DNA of 64,000 nt from Microvirga ossetica (GCF_002741015.1 NZ_CP016616.1:1409501-1473500), one strand, 5' to 3'. Numbered from the stretch's first letter, positions 44,081-53,729 are shown. Notes: generated by a model from the letters alone, not told the origin. Numbers and translations: made by a program.

Positions 44081-45175
44081 GTGACGGAGACGGATGCCAT
44101 TGTTGCGCTGATCGCGCTGTTCGAGCGCGAGGGCTATGCGCGGATCGAGCCGCCGGTGCTGCAGCCGGCGGACGTGTTCATCGACCTCTCGGGCGAGGAT
44201 ATCCGGCGGCGCATGTTCGTGACGCAGGATGCGGCCGGCATGGAGCTGTGCCTCAGGCCCGAATACACGATCCCCGTCTGCCTTCAGCATCTCGAACGCC
44301 ACGGTGCCCAGCCCTCCGGCTATTCCTATGGCGGACCGGTCTTCCGCATGCGCACGGGCGAGAGCGGCGAGTTCCTCCAGGCGGGCCTCGAATCCATCGG
44401 GCGCCCAGACGTCTCGGCCGTGGATGCCGAGATCCTGGCCCTGGCGCTTGACGGCCTGAAACAGTTCGGCGGCCCCGCGCCCATCGTGAAGCTCGGCGAT
44501 ATGGGCCTGCTTCATGCCCTGATCGATGCTCTCGGGATTGCGCCTGCTGCCAAGCGTCGGGTGATCCGGGCCATCGTCTCGGGACAGGGCCTGGCGAGCC
44601 TCGCCGAACAGGACGGGACGGGTGCCCAGGAGCATGCCGGTCTCCTCGCCGCCATCGAAGGCCAGGCGCCCCAGGCGGCCAAGGCCTTCGTGGAGGACAT
44701 CCTCTCGATCGCGGGCATCGCCCGGGTCGGCGGGCGCAGCGCCGGCGAGATCGCCGAGCGATTCCTCGCCCGGGCCGCGAACCGCACCGGCCTTCCCGAC
44801 GAGGCGCGGCAGGTGCTGGAGCGCTACCTCACCATTACCGGCGATCCGGACCAGGCGGCCCATGCGGTCAGGAGCCTTGCGAAGGATGCGGGCCTCGACC
44901 TCAACGGCGCGCTCTGCGCGTTCGAGGAGCGCACCGGCTTCATGGCCGCGCGCGGGCTCGATGTGGGCGCCTTCTCCTTCTCCGCCACCTTCGCCCGCAA
45001 TCTCGACTACTATACCGGCTTCATCTTCGAGGTGCAGGACCCGCGCCGCAGCGACGGCAAGCCCGTGGTGGGCGGCGGCCGCTACGACCGACTCCTGGAA
45101 CACCTGGGCGCCGAGGCCCCGATCCCGGCGGTCGGCTGCTCCTTCTGGCTCGACCGCATCGTGGGGAGGCCCTGA
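44081..45175 (+). CDS. hisZ: ATP phosphoribosyltransferase regulatory subunit HisZ
   Basis: Catalytically dead HisS-like partner that is needed by short-form HisG for the first step of histidine synthesis. 364 residues from a GTG at 44081 ([19 protein letters not shown]); no ATG fits. Class II-like motifs remain: [16 protein letters not shown] near residue 36, [15 protein letters not shown] near 58 and [20 protein letters not shown] near 303, [13 protein letters not shown] near 330. The stop overlaps the hisG start (TGATG at 45173-45177). Confidence 0.92.
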   Translation: MTETDAIVALIALFEREGYARIEPPVLQPADVFIDLSGEDIRRRMFVTQDAAGMELCLRPEYTIPVCLQHLERHGAQPSGYSYGGPVFRMRTGESGEFLQAGLESIGRPDVSAVDAEILALALDGLKQFGGPAPIVKLGDMGLLHALIDALGIAPAAKRRVIRAIVSGQGLASLAEQDGTGAQEHAGLLAAIEGQAPQAAKAFVEDILSIAGIARVGGRSAGEIAERFLARAANRTGLPDEARQVLERYLTITGDPDQAAHAVRSLAKDAGLDLNGALCAFEERTGFMAARGLDVGAFSFSATFARNLDYYTGFIFEVQDPRRSDGKPVVGGGRYDRLLEHLGAEAPIPAVGCSFWLDRIVGRP

Positions 45176-46149
45176 TGACCGATTCTCCTCTCATCCTGGC
45201 CGTTCCCTCCAAGGGGCGCCTGCAGGAGAACGCCGCCGCGTTCTTCGCCCGGGCCGGCCTCGTCTTCACCCAATCCCGCGGCGCCCGCGATTACCGCGGC
45301 ACGCTCGCCGGCGTGCCCGATGTCGAGGTCGCCTTCCTGTCGGCCTCCGAGATCGTCAGCCAGCTGGCCAGCGGCACGGCGCATCTCGGCATCACCGGCG
45401 AGGACCTGGTGCGCGAGCAGATCGCGGATGCGGACGAGGCGGTGGAAATGCTGACCCCGCTCGGCTTCGGCCATGCCAATGTGGTCGTCGCCGTGCCGCA
45501 GGCCTGGATCGACGTGCGAAGCATGGCCGATCTCGACGAGGTCGCAGCCGATCTTCGCGCCCGCCATGGCACCAAGATGCGGGTCGCGACCAAATACGTG
45601 AACCTGACCCGCCGCTTCTTCGCCGAGAAGGGCGTGGCCGATTACCGGATCGTCGAGAGCCTGGGCGCCACCGAGGGCGCGCCCGGCGCGGGCTCCGCCG
45701 AGCTGATCGTGGACATCACCACAACCGGCGCGACCCTTGCCGCCAACGCCTTAAAAATCCTCGACGACGGCATCATGCTGCGCTCCGAGGCCAATCTCGT
45801 CGCCTCCGCCCGCGCGCCCTGGACCGATCGCGCAAAAGCGGCGGCCACCGCCGTGCTGACCCGCATTGCCGCGGAAGAAGAGGCGCGCACGAGCCGCGAG
45901 GTGCGCGCGGCGCTCGATCCGGCGCGGGCCTCGGCCCTCCTGTCGCTGGCGCGGGATCACGGGGCCACCCTGCCCTACGGCCATGCGCTCGGCCGCGAGG
46001 TCGTGCTCCATTGCCGCGCCGCAAAGGTGTTCGAGATCGTGGCGGCCCTGCAGGGGATCGGCGCGCAGGAAATCTCCGTCCGCGCCTTCGATTACCTGTT
46101 CCGTCCGACGAACGCCCTGACAGAGCGGCTCCTGCGGCGGATCGGGTGA
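45175..46149 (+). CDS. hisG: ATP phosphoribosyltransferase HisG
   Basis: Catalyses the first, feedback-regulated step of histidine synthesis. 324 residues from the ATG overlapping hisZ. N-terminal [35 protein letters not shown] near 76, [17 protein letters not shown] near 138, and the PRPP-binding [17 protein letters not shown] near 181. A C-terminal part follows the catalytic domain (about 240-324), but the presence of hisZ indicates a heteromeric HisZG enzyme. Coupled by overlap to hisZ; no clear terminator follows. Confidence 0.93.
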   Translation: MTDSPLILAVPSKGRLQENAAAFFARAGLVFTQSRGARDYRGTLAGVPDVEVAFLSASEIVSQLASGTAHLGITGEDLVREQIADADEAVEMLTPLGFGHANVVVAVPQAWIDVRSMADLDEVAADLRARHGTKMRVATKYVNLTRRFFAEKGVADYRIVESLGATEGAPGAGSAELIVDITTTGATLAANALKILDDGIMLRSEANLVASARAPWTDRAKAAATAVLTRIAAEEEARTSREVRAALDPARASALLSLARDHGATLPYGHALGREVVLHCRAAKVFEIVAALQGIGAQEISVRAFDYLFRPTNALTERLLRRIG

Positions 46150-46286
46150 ATCTTGAGCCGCTTTCATGAAGGTTTCAGGTTTCGTGTGCTCAAACATCTA
46201 AGAGATAAGACAACGTCACCCTTGACCGTTGCCTCAATGGCCAAGGCCCCTTATGGTCCGGGCGTTTTTCCGATGACGAGGTTCCT

Positions 46287-46772
46287 ATGAACGCGCTTCG
46301 ACTTGCGACATGTCTCGCGGCCCTGGCCGCCGCCGCTTCCGGAGCTTATGCCCAATCGGCCGCAGCCACGCTCGGCCGGCCGGCCGGCCCGACCCGGCAG
46401 GTGGATCCCAAGGTTCCGCAGCCCGGCCAGAACGGCAAGATCTTTCCGCTCGGCTCGTCCTGGGTCGCCGTGAGCCTGAACGGCAAGCCCTTCACCGGCG
46501 AGCGCCCGAGCTTCAAGCTCGACGATCAGCTGAGGGCCACGGGCTTTTCCGGCTGCAACACCTATGCCACCGCAGCCTATCCCCTTCGCGAGCAGGGACT
46601 GGCGGTCGGCCCCTTCGCGCTGACGAAGAGAAGCTGCGACAAAACCGTCATGGCGATCGAGCAGGCTTTTCTCGTGGCGCTCCGCTCTTCGGCCAAATGG
46701 GACATCCAGGGCCGCAACCTAATCATCCAGACCCAGAACGGCGGCGAGCTGCGTCTCGAGCGCTCGCTCTAA
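46287..46772 (+). CDS. Exported META-domain (HslJ-like) protein
   Basis: 161 residues with an N-terminal signal peptide (CLAALAAAASGAYAQSA, cleavage near residue 23). The mature part has a META domain: SSWVAVSLNGKPFTGERP near 57, FSGCNTYATAAYPL near 90 (the G-C-N core of the family) and RSCDKTVMAIEQAFL near 115. Two cysteines (GCNT and SCDK) may bond. META proteins are envelope-associated, some lipoproteins; function unknown. A strong terminator follows the stop. Confidence 0.85.
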   Translation: MNALRLATCLAALAAAASGAYAQSAAATLGRPAGPTRQVDPKVPQPGQNGKIFPLGSSWVAVSLNGKPFTGERPSFKLDDQLRATGFSGCNTYATAAYPLREQGLAVGPFALTKRSCDKTVMAIEQAFLVALRSSAKWDIQGRNLIIQTQNGGELRLERSL

Positions 46773-46794
46773 GTCATTCGCTTCGCTTGGATAG

Positions 46795-46829
46795 AAAAGG
46801 CCGGCTTCACGCCGGCCTTTTTCGTTTTT
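46795..46829 (+). terminator. Rho-independent terminator after the META-domain gene
   Basis: Stem GGCCGGC (46799-46805) and GCCGGCC (46811-46817) around TTCAC, followed by TTTTTCGTTTTT. Classic intrinsic terminator 24 bp past the stop codon. Confidence 0.85.
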
Positions 46830-46839
46830 GTGTATCGCG

Positions 46840-47053
46840 GTCGTCCCGGACGAGCGGAGCGGAGCGGAGATTCGGGATCGCTGGACGAGTAAAGCACTGT
46901 CATCCCGGCGAAGGCCGGGATCCATAACCACGACAGTGCTTCAATCTGCATCTTCGGTGTTTATGGATTCCCGCCTGCGCGGGAATGACAGTCGAGGTTT
47001 CAGCGCCGCATCCTGCTCGCGATCCCGGGTTCTGCTGCGCAGCCCCGGGATAA
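46840..47053. repeat. Mosaic palindromic repeats, family A
   Basis: Units between the META gene terminator and the BacA-like ABC gene: GTCGTCCCGGACGAGCGG...GATTCGGGATCG, CTGTCATCCCGGCGAAGGCCGGGATCCATAACCACGACAG split across the array, TTATGGATTCCCGCCTGCGCGGGAATGACAG and CGATCCCGGGTTCTGCTGCG...CCCCGGGATAAC. GCGGAGCGGAGCGGAG in the first unit is a small tandem expansion. Confidence 0.75.
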
Positions 47054-47062
47054 CACTTTATG

Positions 47063-49159
47063 TTACTCCGCGGGCTCGGCCTGACGCATGTCGACGGGGG
47101 TGGAGAGGCCGCCCTCCGTCTTCTTCATGTCGATGCGCCGGTCGTGATAGGCGGTCAGGGTCGAGCGGTGGCCGATGGACACGACGGTGGTGTTCGGCAG
47201 CTTCTCCCTGATGATGCGGTAGACTTCCTCCTCGGTCGGCTCGTCGAGAGCCGCGGTCGCCTCGTCGAGGAACAGCCAGTCGGGCTTGGTCAGGAGCGCG
47301 CGGGCGAGCGCCAGGCGCTGCTGCTCGCCGAGCGACAGGGTCTGGCTCCATGCCCGCTCCTCGTCGAGGCGATCCGCGATCTGCGGCAGCTTGGCGGTGC
47401 GCAGGGCCTCCGCCATCTCGGCATCCGTGTAGGCATCCACCTCGCCGGGATAGGTCACGGCATCGCGCAGTGTTCCGATCGGGATGTAGGGCCGCTGCGG
47501 CAGGAGCATCATGGTCTGGCCTTCCGGCACGAGCACCTGCCCTTCTCCGAAAGGCCAGATACCGGCGATGGCGCGGAACAGCGTGGACTTGCCGGAGCCC
47601 GACGGACCGGTCATCAGCGTGCGTTCGCCCGGATGGAAGCTCAGGCCATCGGTGTGCATGAGGACGCTGCCGTCGGGCAGGCGCACGTCGAGATCCTTCA
47701 GGCGGAGGTCATCGCCGGGAACTTCCCTCACCGCCAGCTTGCTCTCGCCGCCGACGCGCTGCGCCGAAGCGATGGCGCCCTCGAAGGTGGTGAGACGGTC
47801 GAGCACGGCCTTGTAGTCGGCGAGCGTCGTATAGATGGTGATGAAATAGGTGAGCGCCGATTCCACTCGGCTGAACGCGCCGACCACCTGCTGCATCTGG
47901 CCGAGCGAGATCTTGCCGATGAAATAGTAGGGCGCGGTCAGGATGTAGGGCACCACCACGTTGGCCTGGAAATAGGCCGAGGTGAAGGTGTTGAGCTTGA
48001 TGAGGCGGAACACGATCCGCATGTAGTTGTCGACGATCTGACCGAAGCGCCGCCTGAGGCCCTCGCGCTCGGCCGCCTCGCCGGAGAGGAGCGCGACCTG
48101 CTCCGAATATTCGCGCAGGCGCGCGAGCGAGAAGCGATAGTTCGCCTCGACCCGCTCCTGCTCGAAGTTGAGGGCGATCAGGGGACGGCCGATCAGGTGC
48201 GTGACCCATGTGCCGAGGATCGCGTAGCCCGCACAGACCCAGACCAGCAGGCCGGGAATCTCCATGCTCGTGCCGGGGAAGGTGAAGCCGGCAGAGATGG
48301 TCCAGAGGATCGCGACGAAGGAGACGAGGGTCGCGGCCTGGTTCATCAGGCCGACGGACAGGGAATAGGTGCTCTCGACGAATTTGCGCAGGTCTTCCGA
48401 GATGCGCTGATCCGGGTTGTCGGCGCCCCGGCCCATGATCTGCATCCGGTAATGCGTGCCGTCGCCGAGCCACTCGCCCACGTAATAGGTGTTGAGAAAG
48501 GTGCGCCAGCGGATGGTGAGCACGTTCTGCAGCAGCACTTCGGTCAGGGCGATGGCCACGAACACACCCGCCAGGGGCGTGAAGATGACGAAGAGCTGAT
48601 ACCAGAAGGCCGCGGCATCCTTGGCTTCGAGCGCATTGAACATGTCGCGCGAGAAGAAGCTGAGGCGGACGTTGAGGGCGACCTGGACGAGGTTGATCGC
48701 AATGAGGATGCCGATCATCCAGGTGCCGATGGTGCCCTCGCGTGCCCGCACGAGGCCGATGAAGGGGATGCGGATGACGCTGTCGGCCTGGGAATCGAGA
48801 TAGCGGTCGGCGATGCGGCAGATGGTGCGCACGACCGGGACGTAGGAGAGCCCGAAGATGATCGCCCCGAAGGCCGTTGCGCCGAGCGCTGCGGAGGGCG
48901 GCGGGACGTAGCCGGTATAGTCGCCCGTGATGGCGCCCGCGGTGGCCCCGAGGATGAGCGCCACGAGCACGAGATGCGTCCCCGACAGCATCACGAGGAA
49001 GATGCGCAGGAATTTCGGGATGTCCCTCCCGGCGAACACGATCCCGGCAAGCACCAGGGTCGAGAGGGGCAGGTAGAACGGAACCCCGACCGCGCCCGAC
49101 AGGGAGGCTGCCAGAACGCACAACCCTATGAGTGCCAGCACAATGCTCGCCTTGATCAT
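47063..49159 (-). CDS. BacA/SbmA-like ABC transporter with fused ATPase (BclA/YddA type)
   Basis: 698 residues from ATG 49159; AGGAG lies 6 nt before it, whereas the ATG at 49165 directly abuts the SD. The N-terminal half has about six to seven membrane segments with the SbmA/BacA-type RMQIMGRGADNPDQRISED near 240-260 and WRTFLNTYYVGEWL near 225. The C-terminal half is a nucleotide-binding domain: Walker A LMTGPSGSGKSTLFRAIAG near 515, LSLGEQQRLALARALL signature near 620 and Walker B DWLFLDEATAALDE near 638. Such proteins import or export peptides and very-long-chain-related substrates; in rhizobia BclA protects against host peptides. Divergent from metN with a 257-bp shared region. Confidence 0.88.
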   Translation of the reverse strand: MIKASIVLALIGLCVLAASLSGAVGVPFYLPLSTLVLAGIVFAGRDIPKFLRIFLVMLSGTHLVLVALILGATAGAITGDYTGYVPPPSAALGATAFGAIIFGLSYVPVVRTICRIADRYLDSQADSVIRIPFIGLVRAREGTIGTWMIGILIAINLVQVALNVRLSFFSRDMFNALEAKDAAAFWYQLFVIFTPLAGVFVAIALTEVLLQNVLTIRWRTFLNTYYVGEWLGDGTHYRMQIMGRGADNPDQRISEDLRKFVESTYSLSVGLMNQAATLVSFVAILWTISAGFTFPGTSMEIPGLLVWVCAGYAILGTWVTHLIGRPLIALNFEQERVEANYRFSLARLREYSEQVALLSGEAAEREGLRRRFGQIVDNYMRIVFRLIKLNTFTSAYFQANVVVPYILTAPYYFIGKISLGQMQQVVGAFSRVESALTYFITIYTTLADYKAVLDRLTTFEGAIASAQRVGGESKLAVREVPGDDLRLKDLDVRLPDGSVLMHTDGLSFHPGERTLMTGPSGSGKSTLFRAIAGIWPFGEGQVLVPEGQTMMLLPQRPYIPIGTLRDAVTYPGEVDAYTDAEMAEALRTAKLPQIADRLDEERAWSQTLSLGEQQRLALARALLTKPDWLFLDEATAALDEPTEEEVYRIIREKLPNTTVVSIGHRSTLTAYHDRRIDMKKTEGGLSTPVDMRQAEPAE

Positions 49160-49175
49160 ACACATCTCCTACCGA

Positions 49176-49213
49176 GATCCGGCTCGGCCCGTGAAACCTG
49201 GAACAGCCGGATC
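49176..49213 (-). promoter_or_regulatory. Perfect 9-bp hairpin in the leader of the BacA-like gene
   Basis: GATCCGGCT (49176-49184) and AGCCGGATC (49205-49213) are exact inverted copies around a 20-nt loop. On the minus strand the hairpin ends about 10 nt before the AGGAG ribosome-binding site of the transporter, a position suited to translational control or to binding of a regulator at the DNA level. On the plus strand the loop reads GGCCCGTGAAACCTGG. Confidence 0.5.
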
Positions 49214-49228
49214 AAGCGCCCTTGTGGC

Positions 49229-49247
49229 AAAAAAAAGGAGGAACTCC
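49229..49247 (-). terminator. Compact GGAG-CTCC hairpin with U8 tract upstream of the BacA-like gene
   Basis: On the minus strand GGAG-TTC-CTCC is followed directly by eight T residues (A8 at 49229-49236 on plus). This looks like a small intrinsic terminator between a promoter further upstream and the transporter gene, i.e. an attenuator candidate; the 4-bp stem is weak, so it may be coincidental. Confidence 0.3.
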
Positions 49248-49416
49248 CCCACATTAGAAGCGATAGCAGTCTTGTGAGGAGAGCGACAGGCCGATAGAAC
49301 ACCGAAGCGTTCTGCAAAACAAACTGTCCTGTTTAACGAACGAAAAGGTTGACTTAGAGAACGCGATGTCTCATGAGTCCTCAAGATGCTCCTGAACGTC
49401 ACGAAAAGGCGACCTT

Positions 49417-50511
49417 ATGAACGCCCATCTCGGATATCTCGGCGACCAGCACGCCCAGCGCCTTGTGCCGGCGGAGACCATCGTGCGCCTGGAAAAGGCC
49501 TCGAAAACCTTTCCCGGCCGTGACGGCCAGCCCGTAACGGCGCTGCAGGATATCGATCTCACCGTGCCCCAGGGCTCGATCCTGGGCGTGATCGGCCGGT
49601 CGGGCGCGGGCAAGTCGACCCTGATCCGCCTGGTCAACGGCCTGGAAAAGCCCTCCTCCGGCAAGGTCATCGTCGACGGTGCCGACATCGCGGCCCTTCC
49701 CGAGGCGGCTCTTCGCCACGCCCGCCGCTCCATCGGCATGATCTTCCAGCACTTCAACCTGCTCTCCTCGCGCACGGCGGCTCAGAACATCGCCCTGCCG
49801 CTCGAGGTCGCGGGCTATGACAAGGCGGAGATCAGGACGCGGGTCGAGGAGCTTCTCGCCCTCGTCGGCCTCACCGACAAGCGCAATCGCTACCCGTCGG
49901 AACTTTCCGGCGGCCAGAAGCAGCGCGTCGGCATTGCCCGTGCGCTCGCCACCAAGCCCAAGGTTCTTCTCTCCGACGAGGCGACCTCGGCCCTCGACCC
50001 GGAAACCACCCGCTCGATCCTTGACCTGCTCGCACGCATCAACGACGAGCTCGGCCTGACGATCCTGCTCATCACCCACGAGATGGCGGTGATCCGCAAC
50101 ATCGCCCGCGAGGTCGCGGTGATCGAGGGCGGGCGGATCGTCGAGCAGGGCGACGTGTTCGAGGTCTTCACCCGTCCGCACCACGAGGTGACCCGCTCCT
50201 TCCTCGCCGACGAATCCGGCCGTGCCCTGCCGCCTTACGTCCAGAACCGGCTCACGCACGAGGCGACGCCCGGCAGCCAGGCGGTCATCCGCATCGGCTT
50301 CCGCGGCCCGCATGCCACGGACCCGGTCCTGTCGCGGCTTGCACGCGATCTCAACATCGAGACGAACATCCTCTCCGGCTCGGTGGACGAGATCGCAGGC
50401 CGCCCCTTCGGCACTCTCGTGGTCGGCGTGCCGGAGCAATCCCTCGCCGTCACCCTCGATTTCCTGAACAAGCACGGTCTCGATACGGAGGTTCTCGGCC
50501 ATGTCGCCTGA
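49417..50511 (+). CDS. metN: Methionine ABC transporter ATP-binding protein
   Basis: ATPase of the D/L-methionine importer. 364 residues. Walker [19 protein letters not shown] near residue 52, Q-loop [14 protein letters not shown] near 107, signature [15 protein letters not shown] near 165 and Walker [16 protein letters not shown] near 186, with the H-loop ITHEMAVI. The C-terminal ~100 residues are a NIL domain ([19 protein letters not shown]), which senses methionine in this family. It overlaps metI by 11 bp. Confidence 0.95.
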   Translation: MNAHLGYLGDQHAQRLVPAETIVRLEKASKTFPGRDGQPVTALQDIDLTVPQGSILGVIGRSGAGKSTLIRLVNGLEKPSSGKVIVDGADIAALPEAALRHARRSIGMIFQHFNLLSSRTAAQNIALPLEVAGYDKAEIRTRVEELLALVGLTDKRNRYPSELSGGQKQRVGIARALATKPKVLLSDEATSALDPETTRSILDLLARINDELGLTILLITHEMAVIRNIAREVAVIEGGRIVEQGDVFEVFTRPHHEVTRSFLADESGRALPPYVQNRLTHEATPGSQAVIRIGFRGPHATDPVLSRLARDLNIETNILSGSVDEIAGRPFGTLVVGVPEQSLAVTLDFLNKHGLDTEVLGHVA

Positions 50512-51166
50512 GATGATCAACCTCATCGCCAATTCCACCGGCGAAACGCTCTACATGGTCGCCGTGGCGGCGCTCATCGCCACGGCCTTAGGCCTGCCCC
50601 TCGGCGTGTTCCTCGCCACCTCCGGCAAGGGCGAGCTCTTCGCGGCGCCGTGGGTCAACCGCGTCATGGGCGTGATCGTCAACGCGACCCGCTCGACGCC
50701 TTTCATCATTCTCGTCGTCGCGATCATTCCCTTCACCCGCCTGATCGCCGGCACCTCCATCGGCACCAATGCCGCCATCGTGCCGCTGACCATTGCCGCA
50801 ACACCCTTCATCGCGCGCCTCATCGAAGGCGCGATCCGTGAGGTGGACCAGGGCCTGATCGAAGCCGCCCGCGCCTTCGGCGCCACGCCGATCCAGATCG
50901 TGCGCAAGGTGCTGATCCCCGAAGCCCTGCCCGGCATCGTGCTCGGCCTCACGCTTGCCGTCGTGTCTCTCCTCGGCTTCTCGGCCATGGTCGGCGCGGT
51001 GGGCGGCGGAGGCTTGGGCGATCTCGGCATCCGCTACGGCTACCAGCGTTTCATGCCCGAGATGATGCTCGCCGTGGTGGTCGTGCTGATCGTCCTCGTC
51101 CAGGCGGTGCAGAGCATCGGCGACCGGCTCGCGCGCCACCTCAACAAGCGCATCCGCCACGCCTGA
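50501..51166 (+). CDS. metI: Methionine ABC transporter permease
   Basis: 221 residues, about five membrane segments, starting inside the end of metN (overlap 50501-50511). The EAA motif that contacts the ATPase is [20 protein letters not shown] near residue 122, followed by [20 protein letters not shown] near 156, both diagnostic of MetI. Followed 35 bp later by metQ. Confidence 0.96.
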   Translation: MSPEMINLIANSTGETLYMVAVAALIATALGLPLGVFLATSGKGELFAAPWVNRVMGVIVNATRSTPFIILVVAIIPFTRLIAGTSIGTNAAIVPLTIAATPFIARLIEGAIREVDQGLIEAARAFGATPIQIVRKVLIPEALPGIVLGLTLAVVSLLGFSAMVGAVGGGGLGDLGIRYGYQRFMPEMMLAVVVVLIVLVQAVQSIGDRLARHLNKRIRHA

Positions 51167-51201
51167 CATCCACAAAAAGCATCGCACAAGGAGTAACAAG
51201 A

Positions 51202-51990
51202 ATGTCCCTGAAGAAACTCGGCCTTGCCGCCGTCCTCTCTCTCGCCGCCCTGCCCGCTCTCGCGCAGCAGACGCAGACCGTCCGCATCGGCGCCACGCCC
51301 GGCCCGCATGCGCAGATCCTCGAAGCCGTAAAGCCGATCGCGGCCAAGAAGGGCCTCGACATAAAGATCGTCGAGTTCTCCGACTACGTGGTGCCGAACA
51401 CGGCGCTCGCCGGCGGCGACATCGAGGCGAACTCGTTCCAGAACCAGCCCTATCTCGACAACCAGGTCGCCGACCGCGGCTTCAAGATCGAGAGCGTCGG
51501 GCTCACCGTGAACTTCCCGATCGGCATCTACTCGAAGAAGCACAAGAGCCTCGACGCCCTGCCGAGCGGCGCGACGATCTCGATCCCCAACGATCCCACC
51601 AATGGCGGCCGCGCGCTTCTGCTGCTGCAGGACAAGGGACTGATCAAGCTGAAGGACGGCACGGGCTACAAGCCGACGCCCCTCGACGTGACCGAGAACA
51701 CCAAGAAGCTGAAGTTCGTCGAAATCGAAGCCGCCCAGGGACCGCGTGTGCTCGCCGACGTCGATGCCGCCATCATCAACACCAATTATGCGACATCCGG
51801 CGGCCTCGATCCGGTAAAGGATCCGATCGCCCGCGAGAACCCGAAGGGTCCCTACGTGAACCTCATCGCAGTGCGTAGCGAGGACAAGAACAAGCCGTGG
51901 GTGAAGGCCCTCGTCGAGTCCTACCACACCCCCGAGGTGAAGGCGTTCATCGAGGAGAAGTTCAAGGGCTCGGTGCTCACCAGCTGGTAA
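51202..51990 (+). CDS. metQ: Methionine ABC transporter substrate-binding protein
   Basis: 262 residues with a type I signal peptide (KKLGLAAVLSLAALPALAQQ); there is no lipobox Cys, unlike many MetQ lipoproteins. NlpA/MetQ family sequence: VRIGATPGPHAQILEAVKP near 28, VEFSDYVVPNTALAGGDIEA near 54, FQNQPYLDNQV near 76 and SIPNDPTNGGRALLLLQ near 130. AAGGAG precedes the ATG. Its downstream region is interrupted by an IS element 13 bp after the stop, which separates the operon from its original terminator. Confidence 0.95.
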   Translation: MSLKKLGLAAVLSLAALPALAQQTQTVRIGATPGPHAQILEAVKPIAAKKGLDIKIVEFSDYVVPNTALAGGDIEANSFQNQPYLDNQVADRGFKIESVGLTVNFPIGIYSKKHKSLDALPSGATISIPNDPTNGGRALLLLQDKGLIKLKDGTGYKPTPLDVTENTKKLKFVEIEAAQGPRVLADVDAAIINTNYATSGGLDPVKDPIARENPKGPYVNLIAVRSEDKNKPWVKALVESYHTPEVKAFIEEKFKGSVLTSW

Positions 51991-51994
51991 GCGC

Positions 51995-52003
51995 CGCTGG
52001 ATC
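51995..52003. repeat. Target-site duplication, left copy
   Basis: CGCTGGATC abuts the left end of the IS4-family element and recurs exactly at 53676-53684 abutting its right end. Confidence 0.9.
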
Positions 52004-53675
52004 CTTTCAATTACCCACATTTCTGACTTAGCAGCAGTGCTTGCCTGACCAGCACCAAGCGTGATTCCTTGGTGAGCATCTCCTCATCTGTGAGAGGTGT
52101 CCCATGGACAGGGCTCTGTCTCGGCTTTCCCGTGATCTCGCTGATCTCTGCGCGCCGGGCATACGCCGGACGGCCTCCTATTCGCTCCCACGAGGCGGCG
52201 CGGGAGCTGGGCCATGACAAAGACGTCTCTTCCGACGCATCCTCTGGGAGAGGCAGCCAATGTTATTTCCTGGGTCGATCAGGAACTCGCTGGGTGCCGC
52301 TTTCGGGACAATCGTCTCGGCCAGCGCCTGCGCAAGCTCCTGACCCACATGGCCGGTGCCATTGGCGGCAGCCTTCCGCTGGCCTGCCAGGATTGGGCTA
52401 ACACCAAAGCGGCCTACCGCTTCCTGTCCAATCCCAAAGTTTCCGACCATGAGATCCTTCAGGGCCATTTCCAAGCCACCCGAACCCGCTTTGCCGCCTT
52501 CGGTGGCCCTATCTTGGTCATTCAGGACACAACCGAACTGTCCTACGAAAGAGCACAGCCTGAACGGATTGGTGCGACCCGCCGGGTCAACAGCGGCCGG
52601 GACAAGGAAGGTCGCTCCAGGATGCACACGGTCTGCGGGCTGCTCATGCACTCTTGCCTGGCTGTGACCGCGGATGGGCTGCCGCTGGGGCTTTCGGCGA
52701 TCAAGTTTTGGACGAGGCCTCAGTTCAAGGGCGCCCGGACGCTCAAACGCAAGATCAACCCGACCCGGGTGCCCATCGATCAGAAGGAGAGTATCCGCTG
52801 GCTGGAGTGCATGAGGCAGTCCGTGGCGCTGTTCGGTGCTCCTGAGCGCTGCATCCATATCGGCGACCGGGAGAACGACATCGACGAGTTCTTCTGCACG
52901 GCTCAGGCTCTGAGCACGCACTTCCTGGTCCGAACCTGCGTGGATCGGTTGGCGGGCGATGGCCAGCACACCATCGCGGACGAGATGGCAGAGGTGAAGG
53001 TCAAAGGACGGCATCAGGTCGAAGTTCGCAGCCCGAAAGGCGATGTGAGCCTTGCCACCGTAGAGCTCAAATACCGCCGGATCCACATCCTGCCTCCGAT
53101 CGGCAAGCAGAAGCGCTATCCAGCCCTGAGCCTGACGGTGATCCACGCACAGGAGCGTCATCCACCCAAAGACCGGGCGCGGATCGACTGGAAGCTGATC
53201 ACGGATCTGCCGGTACGATCCCGCGCGGACGCGATCCAGATGCTCGACTGGTACGCCATGCGCTGGAAGGTCGAGCTGTTCCACAAGATCCTCAAGTCCG
53301 GGTGCCGAGCGGAGGAGACCAAGCTGAGAACGGCCGAGCGCCTGGTGAACCTGCTCAGCATCTACTGCATCCTGAGCTGGCGGATCTTCTGGATGACGAT
53401 GCTCAATCGTGTTGTTCCGGACGTGCCGCCGCGGCTGGCCTTGACGGACTTGGAAATGGACCTGCTCGACGAGCTGGTGCGAGACAAGGGCCAGGTGCTG
53501 CTGCGGAGCAAGACGCTCGCCTACTATTTAACTAAGATCGCCCGCATGGGCGGCTACCTTGCCCGTGGCCATGATCCTCCGCCAGGAAACACCGTCATGT
53601 GGAGAGGACTATCCCGCCTGATGGATATCGAACTCGGCGCTAGGATTGGGGCGCAAATCTATGGGTAATTGAAAG
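52004..53675 (+). mobile_element. Complete IS4-family insertion sequence (1672 bp)
   Basis: Terminal inverted repeats: CTTTCAATTACCCA at 52004-52017 and its exact inverse TGGGTAATTGAAAG at 53662-53675, with partial matching continuing inward. A 9-bp target duplication CGCTGGATC flanks it on both sides, as expected for Tn5/IS50-like IS4 elements. It contains one intact transposase gene, and about 210 bp of leader. Intact ends, intact gene and identical target repeats argue for recent insertion. Confidence 0.93.
52214..53668 (+). CDS. IS4-family (Tn5-like) transposase
   Basis: 484-residue DDE transposase that cuts and joins the ends of its own element. It contains the N-terminal Tn5-like domain (FRDNRLGQRLRKLL, WANTKAAYRFLSNPKVSD near 62), the first catalytic Asp in ILVIQDTTELSY near 105, the second in IHIGDRENDIDEFF near 218 and the IS4 signature Y-(2)-R-(3)-E-(6)-K in YAMRWKVELFHKILK near 350. 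No frameshift or internal stop. ATG 52214 is preceded by GGGAG. The stop lies 7 bp inside the right IR. Confidence 0.95.
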   Translation: MTKTSLPTHPLGEAANVISWVDQELAGCRFRDNRLGQRLRKLLTHMAGAIGGSLPLACQDWANTKAAYRFLSNPKVSDHEILQGHFQATRTRFAAFGGPILVIQDTTELSYERAQPERIGATRRVNSGRDKEGRSRMHTVCGLLMHSCLAVTADGLPLGLSAIKFWTRPQFKGARTLKRKINPTRVPIDQKESIRWLECMRQSVALFGAPERCIHIGDRENDIDEFFCTAQALSTHFLVRTCVDRLAGDGQHTIADEMAEVKVKGRHQVEVRSPKGDVSLATVELKYRRIHILPPIGKQKRYPALSLTVIHAQERHPPKDRARIDWKLITDLPVRSRADAIQMLDWYAMRWKVELFHKILKSGCRAEETKLRTAERLVNLLSIYCILSWRIFWMTMLNRVVPDVPPRLALTDLEMDLLDELVRDKGQVLLRSKTLAYYLTKIARMGGYLARGHDPPPGNTVMWRGLSRLMDIELGARIGAQIYG

Positions 53676-53684
53676 CGCTGGATC
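53676..53684. repeat. Target-site duplication, right copy
   Basis: CGCTGGATC directly after the right inverted repeat of the IS4-family element; identical to 51995-52003. Confidence 0.9.
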
Positions 53685-53729
53685 CCTCCCCTTCCTCGAG
53701 GCGGGCTCAGTATTCGGCCTCCCCTAAGC

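Noticed and set aside
49176..49250. A true SAM-I riboswitch for metN
   Set aside because: Only the GGCCC-TGAAACC core is similar; the outer stem pairs differently from SAM-I, and P1/P4 partners are not visible, so I list it only as a local resemblance.
47060..49297. A 745-codon open frame on the plus strand opposite the BacA-like ABC gene
   Set aside because: The complement strand has Walker and signature motifs in place; the plus-strand product is Glu/Asp/Gly-rich without any motif.
49349..49377. A TTGACT...CATGAG promoter for metN
   Set aside because: The -35 is good, but with a 17-nt spacer the -10 is poor; too weak to list as a feature.
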